DNA of 12,397 bases from Kerstersia sp052103615 (GTDB taxonomy: Bacteria > Pseudomonadota > Gammaproteobacteria > Burkholderiales > Burkholderiaceae_B): NCBI RefSeq assembly GCF_052103615.1, contig NZ_JBQEKA010000090.1:1-12397 (forward strand), given 5' to 3'. Made by a program: the position numbers and the translations under genes. The stretch's first letter is position 1, and the number at the start of each line of letters is the position of its first letter. This document shows positions 6,855 to 12,397 of this stretch, one piece after another. The notes beneath the pieces are model-generated. The model saw only the letters and a program-made list of their open reading frames with translations, had not been told where the DNA came from and made no database searches.

Positions 6855-6940
6855 ATTCATTTGATCTGCGGCCATTTAGCGCGCATTGCAGCGCATCATG
6901 ATGAGATGATGAATTCAGCGGCGGGGGATGAATGAATTCC
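6855..6940. promoter_or_regulatory. Candidate upstream activator sites for the DmpR-like regulator
   Basis: This stretch lies about 115-200 bases upstream of the expected operon start, where DmpR and XylR bind. It contains a TTTGATC half-site (6860-6866), a perfect palindrome CATCATGATG (6894-6903), and ATGAATTC twice, 23 bases apart (6909-6916, 6932-6939), about two helical turns. No full match to the known UAS (TTGATCAATTGATCAA) is present, so the assignment rests on position and symmetry. Confidence 0.35.
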
Positions 6941-6998
6941 GTATCAGGGAAAACAGCAGGATGCATACGGACCCCAAAAAACGATAATCAGGCGCATA

Positions 6999-7011
6999 AA
7001 TATCGATAAAA
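6999..7011. repeat. 13-bp direct repeat, copy 2, just upstream of the activator gene
   Basis: This is an exact second copy of AATATCGATAAAA in the same orientation, ending eight bases before the activator ATG. A protein bound here would probably block transcription or translation initiation of the regulator operon. Together with copy 1 it would allow joint control of both divergent units. Confidence 0.5.
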
Positions 7012-7019
7012 ATAGAGAC

Positions 7020-8765
7020 ATGCCCGATTCCAATACCCCAGTTTTCCCGTCCGACAGGGACTTGCGCCGCTTGCTGCGCTTTTCCCGCATGGATGGCCGG
7101 ATCTGGCTGGCCGGCCAGCGCATGCTGCTCATGCATGTGAATACGCTGCGCGCCATGCGCAAGGAGATCATCCAAAGTTTTGGTTTGGAACAGGCGCGCG
7201 CCTTGCTGACCCGGGCCGGTTATTCGGCCGGTGAGCAGGACGGCTTGCTGGCGCGCCAGGTGCGGCCGGACCAGGGCGTGTTCGAGACATTTGCCATAGG
7301 CCCGCAGTTGCACATGCTGGAAGGGGCGGTGCAGGTTGAACCGCTGGTGTTTGATTACCAGCCGCATGCCGACCCGGCCAAGCGCCACTTTCATGCCATT
7401 TTCAATTGGTCCTACAGCTGGGAGGCCGAAACACATGTGCAGGAATACGGGCCTCAGGAAGATCCGGCCTGTTGGATGCAGCTGGGATATGCCTCGGGCT
7501 ATTCCACTGCGTTTTTCCAGCAGCCAGTGCTTTTCAAAGAAGTGCGATGTACGGCCTGCGGGCATGCGCATTGCCAGATCGAAGGCCGTTTCCTGCATGA
7601 ATGGCCAGCGGCGCAGCGCGATGCGGTGAACCACGAACCGGTATCGGTGGAACAGACCGTGACGGCTTTGCGCCAGGAAGTCGAAGCCTTGCGCGGGCAG
7701 TTGGATCAGAGCCGCCAGCGCACGCAGCTGGTGGGCCAGTCACCGGCGTTTGAGCGCGCCTTCATGCTGCTGCAGCGGGCCGCGCCCACGCAAGTGACGG
7801 TGCTGCTGACCGGCCCTACCGGTGTCGGCAAAGAACAATTCGCCCGCGCCTTGCACGCCATGAGCGACCGCGCCGAACAGCCGTTTGTGGCCATCAACTG
7901 CGCGGCATTGCCGGCGGATCTGATTGAAAGCGAGTTGTTCGGCGTGGAAAAGGGGGCATATACCGGCGCGGTGCAGACGCGTCTGGGCCGGTTTGAACGC
8001 GCCGATGGTGGCACCCTGTTCCTGGATGAACTGGGCGAATTGCCGCTGGCGGCCCAGGCCAAGCTATTGCGGGTCTTGCAGCAGGGCGAGATAGAAAAAC
8101 TGGGCGGCACGGAAGTCCGCAAGGTCAATGTGCGCGTGGTGGCTGCCACCAACGTCGATCTGGAAAAGGCTGTGGAAGCGGGCACGTTCCGCCGCGACCT
8201 GCTGTACCGGCTGAATATCTACCCGATCCAGATCCCGTCGCTGTGCGAGCGTCTGGATGACATTCCGCTCTTGGCCAGACACATGCTTGAGCAGTACAGC
8301 ACCTTGCATGGCAAACGCTTGTCCGGTTTCACCGGCCCGGCCATGGCAGCCCTGTGCAATCACGATTGGCCGGGCAATGTCCGCGAGCTGGCCAACCTGA
8401 TCGAACGCGGGGTGATTCTCACGCCGCCGGAGCAGCCCATTGACGCGGGCACCTTGTTTCCGTCGCTGGAAATGCCTTTGACGGATCATCTGGCCGCCTC
8501 GGGCCAGCTGGCTTCTGCCGATGATGAAACCAGCGAAGGGGATGCTCAGACCTTATCCCAGCCCGGCAGCCTGCAAAGCGCCAGCGGTGTGTATTACCTG
8601 TTGCAAAAGCAGGGCCTGGGTCTGGAAGATCTGGAAGGGCTGTTATTGCAGGAAGCGCTGGCCCAGGCGGGCGGGAATATGGCGGCAGCCGCGCGCGCCC
8701 TGAAAATGACCCGTCCCCAGCTAAGCTACCGCTTGTCCCGCATCCGTTGCAAAGGAGAGGAATAA
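7020..8765 (+). CDS. dmpR: DmpR/XylR-family phenol-responsive sigma-54 activator
   Basis: This cytoplasmic NtrC-class activator binds phenols directly and drives the divergent hydroxylase operon; its own control is probably local. It has 581 residues. The XylR_N/V4R sensory region spans about 15-195. His98 and Trp130 fit the phenol-contacting pair known in DmpR and MopR. Cys151, Glu174, Cys177 and Cys185 reproduce the spacing of the MopR zinc site. A coiled linker at about 208-235 precedes the AAA+ domain, with Walker A GPTGVGKE at 265-272, GAYTGA at 312-317 (usually GAFTGA), Walker B TLFLDE at 332-337, and RRDLLYRL at 391-398. A Fis-type helix-turn-helix ends the protein (about 540-575). The loop between His98 and Trp130 is four residues longer than in DmpR. 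A low-complexity linker (about 485-525) precedes the DNA-binding domain. The Shine-Dalgarno sequence is weak. Phenol or alkylphenol response is inferred from the operon it faces. Confidence 0.93.
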   Translation: MPDSNTPVFPSDRDLRRLLRFSRMDGRIWLAGQRMLLMHVNTLRAMRKEIIQSFGLEQARALLTRAGYSAGEQDGLLARQVRPDQGVFETFAIGPQLHMLEGAVQVEPLVFDYQPHADPAKRHFHAIFNWSYSWEAETHVQEYGPQEDPACWMQLGYASGYSTAFFQQPVLFKEVRCTACGHAHCQIEGRFLHEWPAAQRDAVNHEPVSVEQTVTALRQEVEALRGQLDQSRQRTQLVGQSPAFERAFMLLQRAAPTQVTVLLTGPTGVGKEQFARALHAMSDRAEQPFVAINCAALPADLIESELFGVEKGAYTGAVQTRLGRFERADGGTLFLDELGELPLAAQAKLLRVLQQGEIEKLGGTEVRKVNVRVVAATNVDLEKAVEAGTFRRDLLYRLNIYPIQIPSLCERLDDIPLLARHMLEQYSTLHGKRLSGFTGPAMAALCNHDWPGNVRELANLIERGVILTPPEQPIDAGTLFPSLEMPLTDHLAASGQLASADDETSEGDAQTLSQPGSLQSASGVYYLLQKQGLGLEDLEGLLLQEALAQAGGNMAAAARALKMTRPQLSYRLSRIRCKGEE

Positions 8766-8768
8766 GGC

Positions 8769-9536
8769 ATGTCGAAGCGATCGTTCCTGTCACATTTGAC
8801 TGCGGCGCTGGAGTGCGGCGAGGGGGATGATGAACTGCGTACCCTGACCGAACAGACCTATGCGCGGCTGCGGGCCGATATCATCGAAGGGCATTTGCAG
8901 CCCGGCAGCAAACTGCGCATAGATCATTTGCGGGGGCAGTATGGCGTCAGCGCGGGCACGCTGCGCGAAGCCCTGACGCGGCTGGTGAGCGATGCCCTGG
9001 TTACCGCGGAGGGGCAGCGGGGGTTCACGGTGTCCCCCATCGCGCTGGAGGATCTGGAAGATTTGACGCGTTTGCGCGTGCATATCGAAACCCATGCCCT
9101 GCGCCTGGCTATTCGCCATGGCGATAGCGCCTGGCGCCAGGGGCTGGAGGCGAGTTTCGCTGCCTTGTCCGAGTTCGAGCAGCCCCTGACTCTGGCGCGC
9201 CGGCGCCAGTGGGAAATCCTCAATGCCCGTTTTCATGAAGCCTTGCTGGCGGGCCATGAATCGCCCTGGACTCGCCGCGTGCTGCGCCTGCTGACGCGCC
9301 ATGGCGAACGTTACCGCTGCTTTGCCATGCAGATGCCGGGCATGACGCGTGACGTGCATCTTGAGCACAAGGGCATCTTCGAACTGGCCATGGCGGGAGA
9401 GGATGCTAGGGCGGCGCTGGCGCTGGAAGCGCATATCTGCGCGACGCCTTATTCCCTGATGCGGGCCTTGCGTGAGGGCAGTATCGTGTTACCCGGCAAT
9501 ACGGCCGAGCGCGGTATGGCGGTGCCACACAGCTAG
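8769..9536 (+). CDS. GntR-family (FCD) transcriptional regulator, probable AphS/PhcS-type repressor
   Basis: The protein has 255 residues. A GntR winged helix at about 25-90 includes the signature YGVSAGTLREALTRL (58-72) and a wing near GQRGFTV. An FCD effector domain of all-helical type follows (about 95-230). Its metal-ligand pattern fits: an acidic residue at Glu107 and His156 (NARFHEALL), His200 (EHKGIFE) and His222 (EAHI), with the usual 44- and 22-residue spacing. It starts three bases after the activator stop, with AAAGGAGAGG inside the end of that gene, so the two are co-transcribed and probably coupled. In Comamonas testosteroni TA441 and R5, GntR proteins AphS and PhcS repress the phenol genes. 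The same role here is inferred from context, not shown. It could instead sense a pathway intermediate. Confidence 0.88.
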   Translation: MSKRSFLSHLTAALECGEGDDELRTLTEQTYARLRADIIEGHLQPGSKLRIDHLRGQYGVSAGTLREALTRLVSDALVTAEGQRGFTVSPIALEDLEDLTRLRVHIETHALRLAIRHGDSAWRQGLEASFAALSEFEQPLTLARRRQWEILNARFHEALLAGHESPWTRRVLRLLTRHGERYRCFAMQMPGMTRDVHLEHKGIFELAMAGEDARAALALEAHICATPYSLMRALREGSIVLPGNTAERGMAVPHS

Positions 9537-9544
9537 CCCTGGCG

Positions 9545-9568
9545 GCGGCCGCTGGGGGACTGGGCCGC
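9545..9568. terminator. Possible bidirectional hairpin between convergent genes
   Basis: GCGGCC at 9545-9550 pairs with GGCCGC at 9563-9568 across a 12-base loop. It lies in the 40-bp gap between the convergent GntR and TauE/SafE gene stops. The stem is only 6 bp and there is no T-tract on either strand, so it is weak evidence for termination. Confidence 0.25.
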
Positions 9569-9576
9569 TGCGGCGC

Positions 9577-10332
9577 TCAGGGCGCCAGCGCCTGCCAGAC
9601 CATCTGGACGCACAACAGCGCCATGGTGATGCGGAAACCCAGCCGGAAATAGCGTTCCGGCATGTTGTCCAGCAGTTTGGTGCCGATGTAGGTGCCCAGG
9701 ACGCCGCTGGCTATCATGCAGGCCAGCAGAAACGCCCATTGGGCGTAGGCAAAGCCCAGGAAACCGAAAGCCAGGATTTTCAGGCCGTGCTGCACGCTCA
9801 GGCAGGCGGCATGCGTGGCCACCAGCCGCTGCTTGGTCAGGCCGATGGCGGCGAGAAAGGCCGCCACCAGCGGGCCGGTCGCGCCGACAATCATGGTGGC
9901 AAAGCTCGTCAGCGCGCCGCCGGTCAGCAGGTAAGTTTTTCCTGGCGGGCTGGGCGGCGGCTTTTTGCCGAAGACCGCCCACAGAATGAAGGCTGCCAGC
10001 AATAGTTTGGCGGCGCGTTCCGGGATATGGGCGGCTACCGGGCTGCCCAGCGCGATGCCGACTACGCTGCCTACGGAAAACCACAAGACCAGCGGCCAGA
10101 TCACGTATTGCCGCTGAATGGCCGTGCGGCCCAGGTTGGAGCCCATTTGGACGATGCCGTGCGCGGGCAGCACACTGCTGACCGGCAGCCCGGCCGCCAT
10201 GATGGCCAGCATGGCGACCCCGCCGCCCAGCCCCATGGCGGAGGTCAGCGCGGAGGTGAAAAAGCTGGCGAAGATCAATAACACAGCGAAGAACTGCGAA
10301 ACGTCTGGAGGCAGGCCGATTCCGTCCAGCAT
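9577..10332 (-). CDS. TauE/SafE-family (DUF81) membrane transporter
   Basis: A 251-residue, strongly hydrophobic protein with about seven or eight predicted membrane segments. The first is at about 14-35 and ends in the glycine-rich GLGGGVAML (34-42) typical of this family. Later segments lie around 75-95, 107-121, 135-165, 180-205, 207-220 and 230-247. Family members export sulfite, sulfoacetate or related small anions, but substrates cannot be told from sequence. The ATG follows the maf stop by five bases and has no clear Shine-Dalgarno sequence, so it is probably translated by coupling to maf. In relatives such as Bordetella I would expect the RNase G gene (rng) after maf, so this neighbour is unusual. 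A link to phenol metabolism is not indicated, since it faces the regulator genes tail to tail. Confidence 0.85.
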   Translation of the reverse strand: MLDGIGLPPDVSQFFAVLLIFASFFTSALTSAMGLGGGVAMLAIMAAGLPVSSVLPAHGIVQMGSNLGRTAIQRQYVIWPLVLWFSVGSVVGIALGSPVAAHIPERAAKLLLAAFILWAVFGKKPPPSPPGKTYLLTGGALTSFATMIVGATGPLVAAFLAAIGLTKQRLVATHAACLSVQHGLKILAFGFLGFAYAQWAFLLACMIASGVLGTYIGTKLLDNMPERYFRLGFRITMALLCVQMVWQALAP

Positions 10333-10337
10333 ACGGG

Positions 10338-10982
10338 TCAGCCCAAGACCGCCTGGCCTGCCTCGCGCAGCAGCGCTGCGGTTTCGTACAAGGGCAGGCC
10401 CATGACGCCGCTGTAGCTGCCGTCCAGCCGTTCGATAAAGACCGATGCCAGGCCTTGAATGCCGTAGGCGCCGGCTTTTCCCTGGGCTTCGCCGCTATCG
10501 CAATAGGCTTGGATTTCGGCGTCGCTCAAGGATTTCATCCAGACCTGCGAGACGGATTCCTGTTCGTGGGTGATGCCGCTGCGCGGATCGTGCAGGGCCA
10601 GCCAGCTGCGCACGTCATGGCGCGTGCCGGACAGGCTGCGCAGGATGCGCGCGGCATCGGCGGCATCTGCCGGTTTGCCCAGCAGGACGTCGCCCAGCGA
10701 GACCGAGGTATCCGCGCACAGGATCAGCCCTGGCGGCAAGCCTTGCTGCGCAGCCCAGGCCACGGCGCGCCGGGTTTTGTCCAGCGTGGTGCGCCGGGCA
10801 TAGTCGCGCACGTTTTCATTGGCCAGGCGGGGTTCGTCTTCACCGGGGGGCGAGGGGACGCGCAGCACGGTATGCGCCACGCCGATCTGGGCCAGCAATT
10901 CGGTGCGCCTCGGGCTGGCCGATGCCAGATACAGCGGCAGTGCTGGCGCGGTGCGTAGGGATGGGCTGGCGGGAGCTGTCAT
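10338..10982 (-). CDS. maf: Maf-family nucleoside triphosphate pyrophosphatase (YhdE-like)
   Basis: The family hydrolyses dTTP, UTP and some modified nucleotides to the monophosphate, a house-cleaning role in the cytoplasm. It has 214 residues. Motifs in order are LASASPRRTELL at 18-29, the catalytic ADT in LILCADTSVS, GKP shortly after, KAGAYGIQG, and GSYSGVMGLPL toward the end. The KAGAYGIQG and GSY-VGLPL pattern is closer to E. coli YhdE (dTTP/UTP type) than to YceF. The chosen ATG at 10982-10980 gives about 14 residues before the conserved start and has no good Shine-Dalgarno sequence, so the true start could differ slightly. It follows rlmH by 54 bases and sits in the standard nadD-rsfS-rlmH-maf order. 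Confidence 0.93.
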   Translation of the reverse strand: MTAPASPSLRTAPALPLYLASASPRRTELLAQIGVAHTVLRVPSPPGEDEPRLANENVRDYARRTTLDKTRRAVAWAAQQGLPPGLILCADTSVSLGDVLLGKPADAADAARILRSLSGTRHDVRSWLALHDPRSGITHEQESVSQVWMKSLSDAEIQAYCDSGEAQGKAGAYGIQGLASVFIERLDGSYSGVMGLPLYETAALLREAGQAVLG

Positions 10983-11036
10983 GGCGGCGGGTAGTGGGCG
11001 GCGGGTAAGGAGTGGGCGGGTGGAAGGCCGCCTGGG

Positions 11037-11507
11037 TCAGCTGCGGTGATACGGGTGGTTCTGCAGAATGGTCCAGGCACGGTAGAGCTGTTCGGCTAGC
11101 ATGACGCGCACGAAAGGATGGGGCAGCGTCAGCGAGGACAGGCGCAGCGCCAGGTGGCCGCGTTGTTTCAGGCTGGCGTCCAGGCCATCCGGGCCGCCGA
11201 TGATAAAGGCGACATCGCGTCCTTCCTGGCGCCATTCCTGCATGGCCTGGGACAGCTTCATGGTGGTGTAGTCGCGGCCATGCTCGTCGAGGATGACCAG
11301 CGTGCATTGCGGGGGCAGAGCGGCCTCGATGCGGCGGGCTTCCGCCTCCATCATCTGTGCGGGCGTTTTGCCGCCGCTGCGGGGCTCAGGCTTGATTTCC
11401 CGCAGAATCAGCGGGAAATCCGCCGGCATGCGCTTGGCGTATTCGTTCCAGCCGGTTTCGATCCAGTCAGGCATGCGCTGGCCGACGGCCAGGATATGTA
11501 GTTTCAC
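11037..11507 (-). CDS. rlmH: 23S rRNA (pseudouridine1915-N3)-methyltransferase RlmH
   Basis: This SPOUT-fold enzyme methylates pseudouridine 1915 in helix 69 of 23S rRNA on assembled 70S ribosomes, using SAM. I use the GTG start at 11507-11505 because it gives 156 residues beginning MKLHILAVGQRMPDW, the exact family length and N terminus. The frame is open further upstream to 11837, but that part overlaps rsfS and has no family match. Conserved parts are VILDEHGRDYTT at 71-82, the SAM-knot FIIGGPDGLD at 101-110, LSSLTLPHPFVRVMLAEQLYRAW at 123-145, and the C terminus NHPYHR. It follows rsfS by 89 bases. No strong ribosome binding site is seen. Confidence 0.95.
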   Translation of the reverse strand: MKLHILAVGQRMPDWIETGWNEYAKRMPADFPLILREIKPEPRSGGKTPAQMMEAEARRIEAALPPQCTLVILDEHGRDYTTMKLSQAMQEWRQEGRDVAFIIGGPDGLDASLKQRGHLALRLSSLTLPHPFVRVMLAEQLYRAWTILQNHPYHRS

Positions 11508-11596
11508 GGCGATGGCGCGGCAGCGGCGCAGGCGCTGCACGGAAAGAAGGGCGCCGTTCGCGGGCCAGGCCGCAACGGCGCGGGTGTTGAGAGAAC

Positions 11597-12007
11597 TCAG
11601 GCGTCCTGATCCAGGCCCGCATGCAGGGAACTGGGGGCGATGGGCACCGGGCGGGTCGATTCCGGCAGCAGTTTGACTTGCACCGGCTTGTCGCCCCAGA
11701 TTTCTTCCAGGTTGTAGTACTGGCGGATGGCCGGTTGCATGATATGAACGACGATATCGCCCAGATCGACCAGCACCCATTCGCCGGTTTCCATGCCTTC
11801 TTCGGCCAGCACGGGAATGTTCAGTTGGCGCGCGCAATCGCCGACGCTTTTGGCCAGCGCGCGCGTCTGACGGTTGGAGGAGGCGGAGGTGATGATGACA
11901 CGGTCAAACAACCCGGTCAGATGGGTGGTATTGAATACCTTGATGTCCTGTGCCTTGACGTCTTCCAGAGCGTCAAGCACGGCACGTTGCAGTTTTTGTA
12001 TATCCAT
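11597..12007 (-). CDS. rsfS: Ribosomal silencing factor RsfS
   Basis: RsfS binds ribosomal protein uL14 on the large subunit and blocks subunit joining when nutrients are short. It has 136 residues. Family features include ALEDVKAQDIKVFN at 13-26, LTGLFDRVIITSASSNRQTRALA at 30-52, and GEWVLVDLGDIVVHIMQPAIRQYYNLEEIWGD, which is the core of the fold. The tail after about residue 115 is Pro/Ser-rich and variable. It lies between nadD and rlmH, the usual conserved order. The start ATG lacks a clear Shine-Dalgarno sequence. Nothing unusual is seen. Confidence 0.95.
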   Translation of the reverse strand: MDIQKLQRAVLDALEDVKAQDIKVFNTTHLTGLFDRVIITSASSNRQTRALAKSVGDCARQLNIPVLAEEGMETGEWVLVDLGDIVVHIMQPAIRQYYNLEEIWGDKPVQVKLLPESTRPVPIAPSSLHAGLDQDA

Positions 12008-12091
12008 GCGGGAAATATAGCGCGATCAGATGCAGTGTGGCTGCGGGAAAGAGGCGTTTTGCCGGAATGATACGTTCAGTGAGGCCTGCCG

Positions 12092-12107
12092 CTGCCAGGA
12101 TTGGCAG
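12092..12107. other. Small hairpin just after nadD
   Basis: CTGCCA and TGGCAG pair perfectly across a GGAT loop, three bases beyond the nadD stop (12110-12112) in the transcription direction. No T-tract follows on the gene strand. It may stabilise or process the mRNA between nadD and rsfS. Confidence 0.35.
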
Positions 12108-12109
12108 TT

Positions 12110-12397
12110 TCAGGCCGGGCTGGCGTCACGATACAGCTTATGGGTGTTGATATAGTCGGCCACGGCGGGCGCAACCAGGTCTTGCAAGGAGGCGCCGCGC
12201 GCCTGGCGCGCCCGGATATCGGATGCCGAAACCGGCAGCGGCGCGAAGGGAATTTCTTCGAGCTTGCGCTGATGCGCGGCCAGCCAGTCCGCCAGCTCAG
12301 GGGGCGGCGTCAGCACGGAGCCGGGCCGCTGCGCCACGGCCAGGTCGATGCGGGCGACAATCTCCTGCCATTCGTGCCAGGTACAGAAATTCACGAG
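12110..12397 (-). CDS. nadD: Nicotinate-nucleotide adenylyltransferase NadD, C-terminal part
   Basis: NadD converts nicotinate mononucleotide and ATP to deamido-NAD in NAD synthesis. Only the last 95 residues are in the window; the frame continues off the right edge, and the N-terminal nucleotidyltransferase motifs (GxFDPxHxGH) are outside. The visible part carries FCTWHEWQEIV and the diagnostic C-terminal block SASDIRARQARG, followed by LVAPAVADYINTHKLY. In this family the SxSxIR motif contacts ATP. An internal ATG near the edge is not the start, because the homologous region begins well before it. The gene leads the nadD-rsfS-rlmH-maf group, and 102 bases separate it from rsfS. Confidence 0.92.
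   Translation of the reverse strand, partial: LVNFCTWHEWQEIVARIDLAVAQRPGSVLTPPPELADWLAAHQRKLEEIPFAPLPVSASDIRARQARGASLQDLVAPAVADYINTHKLYRDASPA

Larger units (their letters stand above)
6715..7019. promoter_or_regulatory. Divergent dmpK-dmpR control region (305 bp)
   Basis: No gene is supported here. From right to left it holds the leader of the activator gene with one copy of the 13-bp repeat, a stretch suited to upstream activator sites, and an AT/GC-alternating linker with short inverted repeats (CCCC-TAAAAA-GGGG at 6811-6824; CCCG-GAAG-CGGG followed by TTTT at about 6827-6842). The second repeat copy and the sigma-54 promoter follow. The linker is where IHF would bend DNA in Po-type promoters, but I see no good IHF consensus. 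A clear sigma-70 promoter for the activator gene is not visible; GATAAT at 6983-6988 is a possible -10 without a convincing -35. Confidence 0.7.

Noticed and set aside
6715..6966. In-frame upstream extension of dmpK to 161 residues
   Set aside because: It would place the sigma-54 promoter inside the coding region and has no similarity to DmpK.
11508..11837. Longer start for rlmH giving 266 residues
   Set aside because: It overlaps rsfS in another frame. The GTG at 11507 gives the exact family length and N terminus.
1..12397. Insertion sequence, transposase, integrase, CRISPR array or tRNA gene
   Set aside because: I looked for terminal repeats, transposase-like motifs, spaced repeats and tRNA-like folds and found none. 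The only repeats are the short ones listed.

Overview
The window looks like chromosomal DNA of a beta-proteobacterium, most likely Burkholderiales (Alcaligenaceae or a close relative). The reasons are the high GC content, the minus-strand nadD-rsfS-rlmH-maf housekeeping cluster typical of that group, and a multicomponent phenol hydroxylase operon in the gene order known from Comamonas and Pseudomonas phenol degraders. No rRNA, tRNA, CRISPR array, transposase or phage gene was seen.

Layout. (1) 1-386, minus: the 5' part of a class A acid phosphatase (PhoN-type) lipoprotein gene, cut by the window edge. (2) 423-450: a perfect 12-bp-stem hairpin, probably the end of the catabolic operon. (3) 493-6714, minus: a tight eight-gene phenol catabolic operon, read right to left as dmpK, L, M, N, O, P, a chloroplast-type ferredoxin (dmpQ/xylT-like) and catechol 2,3-dioxygenase (dmpB). 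(4) 6715-7019: a 305-bp divergent control region. It holds a full-consensus sigma-54 promoter facing dmpK, candidate activator sites, and a 13-bp direct repeat whose two copies lie next to each gene start. (5) 7020-9536, plus: a DmpR/XylR-type sigma-54 activator followed 3 nt later by a GntR/FCD regulator, an activator plus putative repressor pair resembling the AphR/AphS and PhcR/PhcS systems. (6) 9577-12397, minus: a TauE/SafE-family membrane protein gene, maf, rlmH, rsfS and the 3' end of nadD.

How it works together. Phenol entering the cell should bind the sensory domain of the DmpR-like protein, which then drives RNA polymerase-sigma54 at the promoter upstream of dmpK. The hydroxylase (L, N, O), with effector protein M, reductase P and assembly factor K, converts phenols to catechols. 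Catechol 2,3-dioxygenase cleaves the ring at the meta position, and the ferredoxin probably re-reduces dioxygenase iron that has been oxidised. The lower meta-pathway genes (dmpCDEFGHI) are not here, so the ring-cleavage product must be handled by genes elsewhere. The GntR protein may hold the system silent without substrate.

The architecture is mainly that of a known system. The less ordinary parts are the long Cys/Pro/Ala-rich tail on the ferredoxin, the TATCGATA-centred repeat at both promoters, the short acidic DmpK, the GAYTGA variant and enlarged sensor loop of the activator, and the placement of a catabolic island beside housekeeping genes.
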